Below, one piece after another: positions 45,564-55,694 of a DNA stretch of 64,000 nt; the first letter of the stretch is position 1, and each line of letters begins with the position of its first letter. Position numbers and translations under genes: made by a program. The DNA is from Chitinophaga oryziterrae (GTDB taxonomy: Bacteria > Bacteroidota > Bacteroidia > Chitinophagales > Chitinophagaceae), in contig NZ_WRXO01000001.1 in NCBI RefSeq assembly GCF_009758125.1, positions 868,001-932,000 of the forward strand, given 5' to 3'. The notes under the pieces are model-generated. The model was not told the DNA's origin and did not search any database. It saw only the letters and a list, made by a program, of their open reading frames with translations.

Positions 45564-45571
45564 TAACTTTG
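45564..45571 (+). promoter_or_regulatory. Bacteroidota -7 box of the ABC-F gene
   Basis: TAACTTTG matches TAnnTTTG and lies 23 bp before the ATG. No TTTG is found 19 bp upstream. Confidence 0.6.
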
Positions 45572-45579
45572 CGCCTTAA

Positions 45580-47241
<1,662 letters not shown>

Positions 47242-47298
47242 TTCAGTAAAACAAAATACTAAATGGTCAATTGCAGCAATGCAACTGGCCATTTTCAT

Positions 47299-47697
47299 TT
47301 ATACCAGGCAGTCGGTGATCTGTTTCACTTTAACAGGGTCCAGCGGTTTGGTAATGTATGCCATCAGTTCTGGCGTACGTTTCACCTTTTGCATATCCCT
47401 CATATCCATTGAAGAAGAACACATTATGATAGGGATTTGTTGCTGCAGGGTGCCTTTGATGCCCCGGTAGGCATCAATAAAGTCCCATCCGTTCATCCGC
47501 TGCATATTCATATCGAGGATGATCAGTGAGGGAAGTGAACACAATGGCAGATGTTGTAGTTGCTCTATAGCATCCTCCGCACAAAGAAATGAAGTCACTT
47601 CCAGATGCTCGGTCTGTTGTTCAAGCATCTTTTTCAGGATGAAATGAAATATTTCATCGTCGTCTACAACGTACACCTGCTTAGAGTTTTCCTGCAT
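47299..47697 (-). CDS. Single-domain response regulator
   Basis: A CheY-like receiver domain with no output domain, 132 residues from the ATG at 47697 (MQENSKQVYVVDDDE). The acidic pocket is VVDDDE, the phosphorylated aspartate is in LIILDMNM, and the conserved Ser and Lys are in MCSSSMD and ITKPLD. An upstream ATG (47733) adds 12 unconserved residues. Such proteins in Bacteroidota act in phosphorelays; the partner kinase is not nearby. Confidence 0.88.
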   Translation of the reverse strand: MQENSKQVYVVDDDEIFHFILKKMLEQQTEHLEVTSFLCAEDAIEQLQHLPLCSLPSLIILDMNMQRMNGWDFIDAYRGIKGTLQQQIPIIMCSSSMDMRDMQKVKRTPELMAYITKPLDPVKVKQITDCLV

Positions 47698-47733
47698 AAT
47701 TTGCTTCCTGTATTTTATCTCTGATAATAACAT

Positions 47734-47970
47734 TCAAAAGAGCAAGGGGTCACTTAGTATATGCAAACGTATGCATACCCCGATTCACATAACTACGAAC
47801 TTTCCAGATGCGCGGATGATCATCCCTGTAATAAAGTTACATGCAAAGAAACACTAATTAAACATATTTTTATATATGAGTTTTTCACAATAACTAATCA
47901 TTAACAAAATGACTTTATTATTGTCTATTTAATAGTTGCAGATAATGAGGATTCCTAACATGCCCGGGCA
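47734..47970. other. AT-rich spacer upstream of the response regulator
   Basis: About 240 bp (about 310 bp between stop and start codons when the terminator is included). It must hold the regulator promoter, but no clear -7 box, gene or repeat was recognised. Confidence 0.4.
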
Positions 47971-48016
47971 AAAAAAATCCCAGATTCCTGATCCACAAGG
48001 GATAAAGAATCTGGGA
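47971..48016 (-). terminator. Intrinsic terminator of the coiled-coil protein gene
   Basis: TCCCAGATTC (47978-47987) pairs with GAATCTGGGA (48007-48016); on the minus strand seven Ts follow the stem. Confidence 0.82.
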
Positions 48017-48043
48017 GGTGGATCTGAGATCCGGCAGAGACTA

Positions 48044-49006
48044 CTAGAACAGTCCGCCTTTCTTCAGGGTAACTTTACCTGAACCTATTTTATAACCATC
48101 ATGATAGATCTCAACGCTGTAATCACCTGGTTTAAAGTCGGAATTCTGTTTCCAGTCCATACTAACGGTTTGTTTTTCACCCTGAGTATAGCTGACAGTC
48201 TTCTTAGCGGTATATAATTTTTCTGTACCGTCAGACAATGTAAACCTGCCTGAACCCAGTGCTTCAACAGCCAGTGGAGAACCATCCGGAGCAGAAATAG
48301 CTACATACAGTTCTTTATCGCCGGTTTCAGCAATCCTGTTTTCGTCCAGGTCAAAGGTAATACGCATCATATCTGCACGTTTAGCCTTTGTCGTTTCTAC
48401 TTCCTTACCATTCTTCTTCACATTGATCGGCAGTAAGTGGATGTTGGAAGCATGCAGTACGGAACCCAGGCTAACTTTCTTATCCAGGTTTTGTTTCTGT
48501 ACACCCAGGGAATCCCTTTCTTTACGTGCGTAATCACGCTCACCGGTGAGGACGATCTTTTCACCTTCCAGGCGTTCGATGGTCTGAGTATAGCCTTCGA
48601 TGTTACCTTTCAGTTGTTCAATCATCTTACGTGCCTGTGCCAGTTCTGCCTGAGTTGCATTCTTGTTGCTCAGGATGCTCTGGATCCTGGACTTCATATC
48701 AGCCAGTTCCTTGTCTTTTGTTTTAACAAGGCTATCCATGCGGCTGTTCTGAGAAATCAGATCATCCAGACGTGCGTTGGCAGCATTGTATTCCTGCTGT
48801 AATGCATCCCTGGAAGAAGAGATGGAATCTATCTGCATACCTTGCTGAGCGATGGTATCAGTGGTCTTGTTCTTATCATACAACATGTAGATCCATGTAC
48901 CGGCCAGTGCTGCGATCAGAATACCATATATGAGGCCATTACGGCTTCTTGGTTTTTCAGATCCGGGAGATCCCGGAGCAGGCTTGTTAAAAGTGTTCTC
49001 AGTCAT
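48044..49006 (-). CDS. Membrane-anchored coiled-coil protein, unknown
   Basis: A 320-residue protein with a short Pro/Ser-rich cytoplasmic tail, one membrane helix (about 24-44) and a long coiled coil (about 50-175, rich in Gln, Glu, Lys and Leu). A C-terminal beta-rich domain follows (about 190-320) and ends in a strand pair around DYSVEIYHDGYKIGSG. The layout suggests a periplasmic or structural envelope role. I recognise no family. It has its own -7 box and terminator, so it is transcribed alone. Confidence 0.8.
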   Translation of the reverse strand: MTENTFNKPAPGSPGSEKPRSRNGLIYGILIAALAGTWIYMLYDKNKTTDTIAQQGMQIDSISSSRDALQQEYNAANARLDDLISQNSRMDSLVKTKDKELADMKSRIQSILSNKNATQAELAQARKMIEQLKGNIEGYTQTIERLEGEKIVLTGERDYARKERDSLGVQKQNLDKKVSLGSVLHASNIHLLPINVKKNGKEVETTKAKRADMMRITFDLDENRIAETGDKELYVAISAPDGSPLAVEALGSGRFTLSDGTEKLYTAKKTVSYTQGEKQTVSMDWKQNSDFKPGDYSVEIYHDGYKIGSGKVTLKKGGLF

Positions 49007-49057
49007 AGTTGTTTTGTTTTTTATAGTTAAATTCTTATATGGTTAAAACTTGCTATA

Positions 49058-49065
49058 CAAAGTTA
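49058..49065 (-). promoter_or_regulatory. Bacteroidota -7 box of the coiled-coil protein gene
   Basis: On the minus strand this reads TAACTTTG, an exact TAnnTTTG match, 51 bp before the ATG. Confidence 0.6.
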
Positions 49066-49112
49066 AAGGTTAGAATTGTTTAATTTAGAAAAATTATAAA
49101 CTGTTAATAACT

Positions 49113-49838
49113 GTGTTACCAAATATATCGCTAGATCAACTTTTACTCCTGGACATTGAAACAACTCCGGGTGTTTCCTCCTTCGACCATCTGCAGGAAA
49201 GGATGAAAGCACTATGGCTGGACAAAATTGCAAAAACTGCGCCAGATTCAACTGATATGGAAGGAGCATACGCAGACAGGGCCGGACTTTATGCCGAATT
49301 CGGCAAGATAGTGTGCATTTCAGCGGGATACTTCAGTGTGGAAAACAATCGTTATCAATTACGTATAAAATCTTTCTGCGATGATGATGAAAAGGTTGTA
49401 TTAAACAGTTTTTTAGAATTGATAAATAAATTTCATATAAAATTCCCCCGTTTCCAGTTTGCCGGACATAATATAAAGGAGTTTGATATTCCTTTTATTT
49501 GCAGGAGGTCTGTTATTCATCAACTATCTTTGCCCCTTCCTTTACAGGTACATGGCTTCAAACCCTGGGAACTCCCCATGCTGGATACCATGCACTTATG
49601 GCGTTTTGGGGACTTTAAGAACTATACTTCACTGAAACTGCTGACCGCTGTCCTGGACATTCCAACACCCAAGGATGATATAGATGGCAGCATGGTAGGG
49701 AAAGTATACTGGGAGGAGCGGGACCTGGAGCGGATCGCCAGTTATTGTCAGAAGGATGTAATAGCCGTTGCACAGTTATTAACACGTTTTAAGGGCGTAC
49801 CCCTGCTGCAACCAGACGATGTAGTATATATTAAATAG
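49113..49838 (+). CDS. 3'-5' exonuclease, PolB-exonuclease-like (PF10108 type)
   Basis: A 241-residue DEDD-superfamily nuclease. The first acidic motif is LLLDIETTPG, the second AGHNIKEFDIPF and the third YCQKDVIAVAQLL. These match the stand-alone predicted 3'-5' exonucleases related to the proofreading domain of family B polymerases. The start is a GTG; the frame has no earlier start after the TAG at 49086-49088. It lies 10 bp upstream of holA, which fits a role in DNA replication or repair. Confidence 0.85.
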   Translation: MLPNISLDQLLLLDIETTPGVSSFDHLQERMKALWLDKIAKTAPDSTDMEGAYADRAGLYAEFGKIVCISAGYFSVENNRYQLRIKSFCDDDEKVVLNSFLELINKFHIKFPRFQFAGHNIKEFDIPFICRRSVIHQLSLPLPLQVHGFKPWELPMLDTMHLWRFGDFKNYTSLKLLTAVLDIPTPKDDIDGSMVGKVYWEERDLERIASYCQKDVIAVAQLLTRFKGVPLLQPDDVVYIK

Positions 49839-49848
49839 GTAATAAAGG

Positions 49849-50844
49849 ATGGATTATCAGGATATTATAAAAGAATGGAAACAAAAGAAGTTCCGCTCTC
49901 TGTACTGGTTGGAAGGTGAAGAAGACTTTTTTATAGACCAGGTAAGTAACTATGCGGAGGAACATATACTGGATGAATCCGAAAGAGGGTTCAATCTCAC
50001 CGTTCTATACGGTAAAGATACCGACTGGAGTACCGTTGTGAATGCCTGCCGACGGTATCCCATGTTTGCAGAAAGACAGGTAGTCGTTATCAAAGAGGCG
50101 CAGGCAATGAAGGATATCCTCAAACTGGAGTCCTATATAGATAAACCCCTGGAATCTACCATCCTGGTAGTGGCCCATAAACAAGGCAAAATAGATGGCC
50201 GCAGCAAAATGGCCAAGCTGATTAAAGACAGGGGGGTGCTGCTGAGTACCAAGAAGATGTACGATAACCAGCTGCCTGCCTGGGTTGAAGCTTATGTGCA
50301 TGGATTAGGCAGGGCTATTTCCCAGAAAGCAGGTATCCTGCTGGTAGATCATATCGGGAACGACCTGGCCCGTATGGCCAATGAAATAGATAAACTGCTG
50401 GTAAACCTGCCGGAAGGGAAAAAGATAGACGAGAATGATATCGAGAAGTATGTAGGTATCAGTAAAGAATACAACGTATTTGAGTTACAAAATGCTATAG
50501 GTCAGAAGGATATCACTAAAGTAATGCGTATCATCCACTACTTTTCCTCTAATCCTAAAGCAGGCCCTATACAAATGGTCCTCCCTGCTTTGTATAATTT
50601 CTTTAGCAAGATGAATATGGTGTTTGGCGTAAAAGGGGGTGAAAAAGAGATTGCCGCTGCCCTTGGGGTACATCCGTTCTTTGTAAAGGATTATATAAAG
50701 GCTGCCCAGCAATATGGGGCGGAAGGGGCTGAAAAGGCCATCCTTTTACTGCATGCCTATAACTTACGCAGCATTGGTATCAATGACAGTGGGGTAGAGG
50801 ATGGTGAGCTGATGAAGGAGCTGGTATATAAGATGATGTATTAA
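49849..50844 (+). CDS. holA: DNA polymerase III delta subunit
   Basis: The delta subunit opens the beta clamp during loading. The 331-residue protein matches HolA in length and pattern: YWLEGEEDFFIDQ near the N-terminus, AERQVVVIKEAQAM, and the C-terminal helical domain with LHAYNLRSIG. Like other delta subunits it lacks a working Walker motif. It follows the exonuclease gene by 10 bp, and its stop overlaps the convergent ribF stop. Confidence 0.92.
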   Translation: MDYQDIIKEWKQKKFRSLYWLEGEEDFFIDQVSNYAEEHILDESERGFNLTVLYGKDTDWSTVVNACRRYPMFAERQVVVIKEAQAMKDILKLESYIDKPLESTILVVAHKQGKIDGRSKMAKLIKDRGVLLSTKKMYDNQLPAWVEAYVHGLGRAISQKAGILLVDHIGNDLARMANEIDKLLVNLPEGKKIDENDIEKYVGISKEYNVFELQNAIGQKDITKVMRIIHYFSSNPKAGPIQMVLPALYNFFSKMNMVFGVKGGEKEIAAALGVHPFFVKDYIKAAQQYGAEGAEKAILLLHAYNLRSIGINDSGVEDGELMKELVYKMMY

Positions 50845-51773
50845 GCCAGCATTTCCCTGGCGATCAGGCTGTCTTTATCCATCTGAACGATCAGGTCTTC
50901 TATGTTATCGAATTTCTGGCTGGCGCGGATGAAGCCGATTATTTCCACCCTTATCAGCTGGTCGTAGATGTCTTCACTGAAATCAAACACATGCGCTTCC
51001 AGTCTGAGGTCCGTACCATCGAAAGTGGGGCGGGTGCCTATGCTCATTACGCCTTTTAAAGGAAGCGCATGCTTTTTCAGATGTACCCGGATAGCATAAA
51101 TACCATGCGCCGGGATGAGCTTGCGCGGATCAGGCAACAGCATGTTAGCCGTAGGGTAACCCAGCTGACGGCCCATTTTATCCCCATGCACCACAGTGCC
51201 TTCCAGGAAATAATCGTATCCCAGTAATTCGTTGGCCAGGTGAATATTTCCTTCCTGTAAGCTCTTACGGATCTTGGTAGAGCTTACGGAGAGGTCATGT
51301 ACTACCTGCTGGGGGATTTCTATCAACTGAAAGCCATAGCGGCTTTGTTCCACTTCCAGCAGTTCCAGTCCGCCTTCCCGGTTATGCCCGAAACGGTGGT
51401 CATAGCCGATGATGATGGTATGTGGTTTGAATCTTTCTATGAGGAAGTCTTCCAGGTAGGCCTGGGCAGACAGTTCAGAAAAAGCTTTTGTAAAAGGAAC
51501 GATGACGAGGTGGTCTATGCCATGTTTGGATAACAGTTCAATCTTTTCGCCGAGGGTAGTAAGCAGGCGTACGGGATTGGTACCGGGTTGCAGTACTTCC
51601 CTGGGATGCGGATCAAAAGTTATGATCACTGTTTCGCCTTCACATGTTGCTGCTGCCTGCTGTAACTGCTGTATAATATAACGGTGTCCTGTATGAACAC
51701 CATCAAAAGTTCCGATAGTAATAACTGCCCGCCTTAAAGCCGGCAAGTGGGCCAGGTCCCTGTGTATCTGCAT
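50841..51773 (-). CDS. ribF: Bifunctional riboflavin kinase / FAD synthetase
   Basis: RibF phosphorylates riboflavin to FMN and adenylates FMN to FAD. The N-terminal FAD synthetase shows TIGTFDGVHTGHRYI and IIGYDHRFG, and the C-terminal kinase shows HGDKMGRQLGYPTAN. The ATG at 51773 gives 310 residues, the usual length; an ATG at 51818 adds 15 unrelated residues. It is tail-to-tail with holA, the stop codons overlapping by 4 bp. Confidence 0.94.
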   Translation of the reverse strand: MQIHRDLAHLPALRRAVITIGTFDGVHTGHRYIIQQLQQAAATCEGETVIITFDPHPREVLQPGTNPVRLLTTLGEKIELLSKHGIDHLVIVPFTKAFSELSAQAYLEDFLIERFKPHTIIIGYDHRFGHNREGGLELLEVEQSRYGFQLIEIPQQVVHDLSVSSTKIRKSLQEGNIHLANELLGYDYFLEGTVVHGDKMGRQLGYPTANMLLPDPRKLIPAHGIYAIRVHLKKHALPLKGVMSIGTRPTFDGTDLRLEAHVFDFSEDIYDQLIRVEIIGFIRASQKFDNIEDLIVQMDKDSLIAREMLA

Positions 51774-51877
51774 AAAACGCCTTAAAAACGATCTGTATTC
51801 ATATGCAAAATACAACATTTACGTGTGAGAATAGTCCGGGTTTACGCGCTACCCGTCCAAAATAGACACTAATCTGT

Positions 51878-51885
51878 TACTTTTG
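51878..51885 (+). promoter_or_regulatory. Bacteroidota -7 box of purM
   Basis: TACTTTTG matches TAnnTTTG and lies 30 bp before the purM start. Confidence 0.55.
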
Positions 51886-51914
51886 CACTTGATTGTTCAT
51901 TTTAAAATTACTCA

Positions 51915-53093
51915 GTGGATCAGAATATCTACGCGCAGCGCGGTGTTTCGGCAGGAAAAGAGGATGTACACAATGCCATTAAGCATATCGACAAAGGACT
52001 TTTTCCGAAGGCATTTTGTAAAATAGTACCCGATATACTGGGCAGGCAGGACGAATGGTGCAATATTATGCATGCAGACGGTGCCGGTACAAAATCATCC
52101 CTGGCTTACACTTACTGGAAAGAAACCGGTAACCTGGACGTTTGGAGAGGTATTGCACAGGATGCCATCATCATGAACCTGGACGACCTGTTATGTGTGG
52201 GCGCTACTGAGAACATCCTGTTATCATCTACTATTGGCCGTAATAAACAACTGATTCCCGGAGAAGTGATTGCTGCCATTATCAATGGTACGGAAGAGAT
52301 CCTGGAAGAGTTGCGCAGTTATGGTATCAGTATTTATTCCACCGGTGGTGAAACGGCTGATGTGGGTGACCTGGTGCGGACTATCATCGTAGATTCTACG
52401 GTTACCTGCCGGATGAAGAAATCTGAGGTGATCTCTAATCATACTATCCAGGCAGGTGATGTGATCGTTGGGTTGTCTTCTTCAGGGCAGGCTACTTACG
52501 AAAAGTCTTATAATGGCGGTATGGGCAGTAATGGCCTTACCTCTGCCCGTCATGATGTATTCAATAAAGAGGTGGCTGCAAAGTTCCCGGAGAGTTTTGA
52601 TCCCGGTATTCCGGCTAACCTGGTATTCAGCGGTAAAAAATCCCTGACAGATAAGGTGGAGGTGCCTGGTTTTGGCGCTATTGATGCGGGGCTGCTGGTA
52701 TTATCACCTACACGTACCTACGCACCGGTGATTAAGAAAGTACTGGAAGGCTACCGTTCCCGGATACATGGATTGGTACATTGCAGTGGTGGAGCGCAGA
52801 CGAAAGTGCTGCATTTTATAGATAATCTGCATGTAATCAAAGATAACCTGTTCCCGGTCCCTCCTTTATTCAGCCTGATCCAGGAGCAGTCCGGTACCGG
52901 CTGGAAGGAAATGTACCAGGTATTTAATATGGGGCACCGCATGGAGTTGTATGTACCTGAGAACATAGCAGCGGAGATCATTAAGATCAGTAAGAGTTTT
53001 AATATTGATGCGCAGATAGTAGGAAGGGTAGAAGCAGCAGAGAAGAAACAGGTGACGGTGAAAAGCGAAAAAGGAGAATTTATATATCATTAA
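51915..53093 (+). CDS. purM: Phosphoribosylformylglycinamidine cyclo-ligase (AIR synthetase)
   Basis: PurM closes the imidazole ring in purine synthesis with ATP. The 392-residue protein has the family segments HADGAGTKSSLA, STGGETADVGD, GLSSSGQATYEKSYNGG and VHCSGGAQTK. It is longer than E. coli PurM (345), as usual in Bacteroidota. The start is a GTG at 51915, behind a -7 box. A strong terminator begins 3 bp after the stop. Confidence 0.94.
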   Translation: MDQNIYAQRGVSAGKEDVHNAIKHIDKGLFPKAFCKIVPDILGRQDEWCNIMHADGAGTKSSLAYTYWKETGNLDVWRGIAQDAIIMNLDDLLCVGATENILLSSTIGRNKQLIPGEVIAAIINGTEEILEELRSYGISIYSTGGETADVGDLVRTIIVDSTVTCRMKKSEVISNHTIQAGDVIVGLSSSGQATYEKSYNGGMGSNGLTSARHDVFNKEVAAKFPESFDPGIPANLVFSGKKSLTDKVEVPGFGAIDAGLLVLSPTRTYAPVIKKVLEGYRSRIHGLVHCSGGAQTKVLHFIDNLHVIKDNLFPVPPLFSLIQEQSGTGWKEMYQVFNMGHRMELYVPENIAAEIIKISKSFNIDAQIVGRVEAAEKKQVTVKSEKGEFIYH

Positions 53094-53095
53094 AT

Positions 53096-53138
53096 AAAAA
53101 GAGAAGAGGCCCGTAACATACCGGCCTCTTCTCTTTTT
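53096..53138 (+). terminator. Intrinsic terminator of purM
   Basis: A 16-bp perfect stem (53096-53111 with 53123-53138; GAAGAGGCC/GGCCTCTTC core) with an A-run and T-run. Confidence 0.93.
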
Positions 53139-53156
53139 ATCCCCCCCATACAACCC

Positions 53157-53174
53157 TTATATACCTCTGGTATA
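53157..53174. repeat. Weak copy of the 11-bp phased repeat
   Basis: TTATATA at 53157 and TGGTATA at 53168 start 11 bp apart, preceded by a C-run. It resembles the arrays at 15083 and 55385, but only loosely. Confidence 0.3.
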
Positions 53175-53303
53175 CCCTGCACAAAGCCCCTTCGGATTTC
53201 AGTCCGTAGTAAAACAGTGTGAAATAAATAATGAGAGTATGAGTTAACGGGCTGGCAATAAACTAATTAAGCCAGCAATAAGGAGATAAAGAACAGGGTA
53301 CTT

Positions 53304-54518
53304 TTATTTCGTTATCTGATATCTTATAGGGAGGTTAAATTCCACCGCTACAAACTTTCCTTCCTGCGTACCAGGTATCCAGTTGGGCATAGCTTTTACC
53401 ACCCGGATAGATTCATCTTCGAAGCCATAGCCTTTAGCCGCACCAACTGTTTTTACATGCTGTATGCTACCATCAGCGGCTACTACAAAATTTACGAACA
53501 CAGTGGCATTTACATTTTTCTTTACAGCTTCTTTGGGATAATGTATTTGTTCCGACAGGAACTCCATCAGTGCTTTTTCTCCGCCGGGAAAGGTAGGTGG
53601 TTTCTCAACGAAAGTGTATACAGTGGTATCCTTTTTATCAGTTGTTTGTGCAACGCTATCGTTTTTCTGCAGACAACTGATGAATACAACGAGTGCGGTC
53701 AGCACCGGAAAGACAATCATCTTCTTCATAAGTGAGTGGTTTTTATGAGTGTTAAAAAGCATATTGATGCGCCGCTTAACCGGCTTGTGTGTGAAATTGT
53801 TGACGGTGGCCAGCAGCTTACTATCCAGGGTCATATACAGGATAGTTTCTGCATAATCCGCAGCATCCTTTTCAGCCGCTGCTTTATCGGCTATAAACTC
53901 ATGCACCATACTCAGTTCCCGTTTAAACAGGTGAAAGAAAGGATTCACCCAGCACATAGCGCATAGTACCTCCATCAACAGTTTATCTGTAGTATGATGA
54001 CCATTTATATGCGCCAGTTCATGACGCAGGATCTGTTGTCCTTCTTTGCTGTCTGTATTAAAATCATTATGCAGGAATATGTTCCTGAAGAAGGAAAAAG
54101 GAGACTTTATCTCTTGATTTTCTACCAGCTGATAGCCTGTAAGTTTATTCACACGGCTCTTCTTAAGCAGCAGGTACACGCGCCGGCAGTTATATGCTAT
54201 TCTGCATAACAATCCGGTTGCAACCAGTCCGTAAAGGATACCTATAAGCAGACCCGGAGTTACAAAGAAGTCAGCAACAGGCTTATTATTAATAATAAAT
54301 TCCTGCATGGTGATCAGTGGCGCCGGGGTATCTGCAGAAGGATACAATGACACAGGAATTTTAAGCAGCGGCAGTACCAGTGATAAAAGAGGCGCCAGCA
54401 ACAGGTAATACCTGTTCCACTGATGAAAATGATTGTCTCTCAATGCCAGCGCATAATAGGCATACAATACGCCGGAACAGATAAATACCTTGATAAAATA
54501 AATACTAAGCAACATCAT
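53304..54518 (-). CDS. M56 (BlaR1-like) metallopeptidase with a C-terminal TonB domain
   Basis: A 404-residue membrane protein. Several N-terminal helices precede the zinc protease site RHELAHINGHH (near 168-178), followed by VHEFIADKAA, which supplies the third ligand region. After another membrane helix (about 268-285) comes a TonB C-terminal-like domain (about 305-404, FPGGEKALMEFL to EFNLPIRY). BlaR1 proteins sense a signal outside and cleave the BlaI repressor inside. Here the beta-lactam-binding domain is replaced by the TonB domain, so the signal is probably not a beta-lactam. It overlaps the blaI-type gene by 4 bp. Confidence 0.88.
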   Translation of the reverse strand: MMLLSIYFIKVFICSGVLYAYYALALRDNHFHQWNRYYLLLAPLLSLVLPLLKIPVSLYPSADTPAPLITMQEFIINNKPVADFFVTPGLLIGILYGLVATGLLCRIAYNCRRVYLLLKKSRVNKLTGYQLVENQEIKSPFSFFRNIFLHNDFNTDSKEGQQILRHELAHINGHHTTDKLLMEVLCAMCWVNPFFHLFKRELSMVHEFIADKAAAEKDAADYAETILYMTLDSKLLATVNNFTHKPVKRRINMLFNTHKNHSLMKKMIVFPVLTALVVFISCLQKNDSVAQTTDKKDTTVYTFVEKPPTFPGGEKALMEFLSEQIHYPKEAVKKNVNATVFVNFVVAADGSIQHVKTVGAAKGYGFEDESIRVVKAMPNWIPGTQEGKFVAVEFNLPIRYQITK

Positions 54519-54895
54519 TGTTTTTTGTTTTTAGCGTCCTTTATCTGATCCAGTAATTGTTCGAGTTCATTCACGCTGATATCTTTTTCTTTTACAAAAA
54601 AGGATACCATTTCACTGAAGGAACCGGCGAAATAACCTTTTACAAAATGCTTCATGGTATTCCGGCTGTAATCGTCTTTGCTGATAAGGGAAAAATACTG
54701 GTGAGACTTACCATATGCTTTATAATCAACAAAGCCTTTTTCGATTAAGATCTTTACCAGCGTGGATACCGTGTTGTAATGCGGCTTGGGTTCCGGCATG
54801 GCATCAATCAGTTCTTTAACGAATGCAGGACCTGTTTTCCACAGTGCCTGCATGATCTGTTCTTCTGCTTTTGTTAAAACTTTTACGCTGCTCAT
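54515..54895 (-). CDS. BlaI/MecI/CopY-type repressor
   Basis: A 126-residue winged-helix repressor. The recognition segment is PKPHYNTVSTLVKILIEKG, and the C-terminal half forms the dimer domain, where BlaR1-type proteases cut family members. It is first in the pair with the M56-TonB gene (4-bp overlap). Two 16-bp inverted repeats lie 34-69 bp upstream and are likely its own operators, giving self-control. Confidence 0.9.
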   Translation of the reverse strand: MSSVKVLTKAEEQIMQALWKTGPAFVKELIDAMPEPKPHYNTVSTLVKILIEKGFVDYKAYGKSHQYFSLISKDDYSRNTMKHFVKGYFAGSFSEMVSFFVKEKDISVNELEQLLDQIKDAKNKKQ

Positions 54896-54928
54896 CTGGT
54901 ATGTTTTAGAAGTCTGAAACTAAGATAA

Positions 54929-54964
54929 AACTAATTATTTAGTTATCAAACTATATTTTTAGTT
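54929..54964. promoter_or_regulatory. Two tandem 16-bp operators of the BlaI-type regulator
   Basis: AACTA-N6-TAGTT occurs at 54929-54944 and again at 54949-54964, centres 20 bp apart (two helical turns). A lone half site AACTA lies at 54918. The position just upstream of the repressor gene fits auto-regulation. Confidence 0.6.
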
Positions 54965-55066
54965 GGTCATGCATCCCTTTCGATTTTCCCTGAGAGTATA
55001 TTTCAAATAATTGTAAATCAGTTGATTTTAAAACAGCATACTTGCTTTTTGCCATACAAATTAACA

Positions 55067-55215
55067 GTGTCTCCGGGGAGAGTTAGAGAGTAGAACATAC
55101 TTTGAACATGGTCAGGAGATAGATTGAACATACTTTGATCGGCCCCGGCCCCGGCCAAAGTATGTTCAGCCTATGTTGAACGTATAGCCAATTCCATAAC
55201 ACTCCCCGATGTCAC
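55067..55215. repeat. 149-bp inverted-repeat element, MITE-like or structured RNA
   Basis: Outer arms 55067-55085 and 55197-55215 are imperfect inverted repeats (15 of 19). Inside, GAACATACTTTG occurs twice as direct copies (55093, 55126) and once inverted (55156-55167). The last two flank an 18-bp spacer made of GGCCCC repeats. No coding frame is seen. It lies in a roughly 800-bp gene-free stretch. Confidence 0.55.
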
Positions 55216-55384
55216 CAGCTTGTATCCCGGGTGGGCACTCCCTTTTAGTTTGAAGTTGTCTTATACTACCCGGAATAGGGGTTAACATAGGTCAGGAAGT
55301 GCATAAACCTTCCTCTATACGCTTTATAATTGTTAATTGACTATGATATAACCGGTATATAAGCCCTATCTATATAAGTACAGC

Positions 55385-55446
55385 TTATATACCTGTTATA
55401 TAGGGGTTATATAGGGGTTATATAGGGCTTATATACGGGTTATATA
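55385..55446. repeat. Six TTATATA elements at exact 11-bp spacing
   Basis: TTATATA starts at 55385, 55396, 55407, 55418, 55429 and 55440. The 4-bp spacers are CCTG, GGGG, GGGG, GGGC and CGGG, so four G-runs alternate with AT blocks. It lies about 250 bp before the ftsE-like gene. Confidence 0.9.
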
Positions 55447-55655
55447 CCTGAAGGCACAGAGTATCAGTAGGTTAACAGGATAGACTAATATTTCGATGCT
55501 TTTTTACTACTGATTATCAATATATTAAACTATAATGAGAAATATAATGGCAGGAAATATGGCAAATATTAAGCGTCAGAACAGACTTATAACAAAGGAT
55601 ACCAGCTGCCTTTACCGGGTAAAAACTTCCCCTACGGTTATTATTTATAATTGGC

Positions 55656-55663
55656 TATTTTTG
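55656..55663 (+). promoter_or_regulatory. Possible -7 box of the ftsE-like gene
   Basis: TATTTTTG matches TAnnTTTG and lies 31 bp before the ATG. No -33 box was found. Confidence 0.45.
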
Positions 55664-55694
55664 TTTTACTACTAAACTCATTTTCATAGGACAT

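Noticed and set aside
55385..55446. CRISPR array
   Set aside because: The repeated unit is 7 bp in an 11-bp period with no unique spacers, and no cas gene is near.
54896..55694. Hidden protein-coding gene in the 800-bp gap
   Set aside because: No frame of useful length on either strand; the region is repeats and low-complexity sequence.
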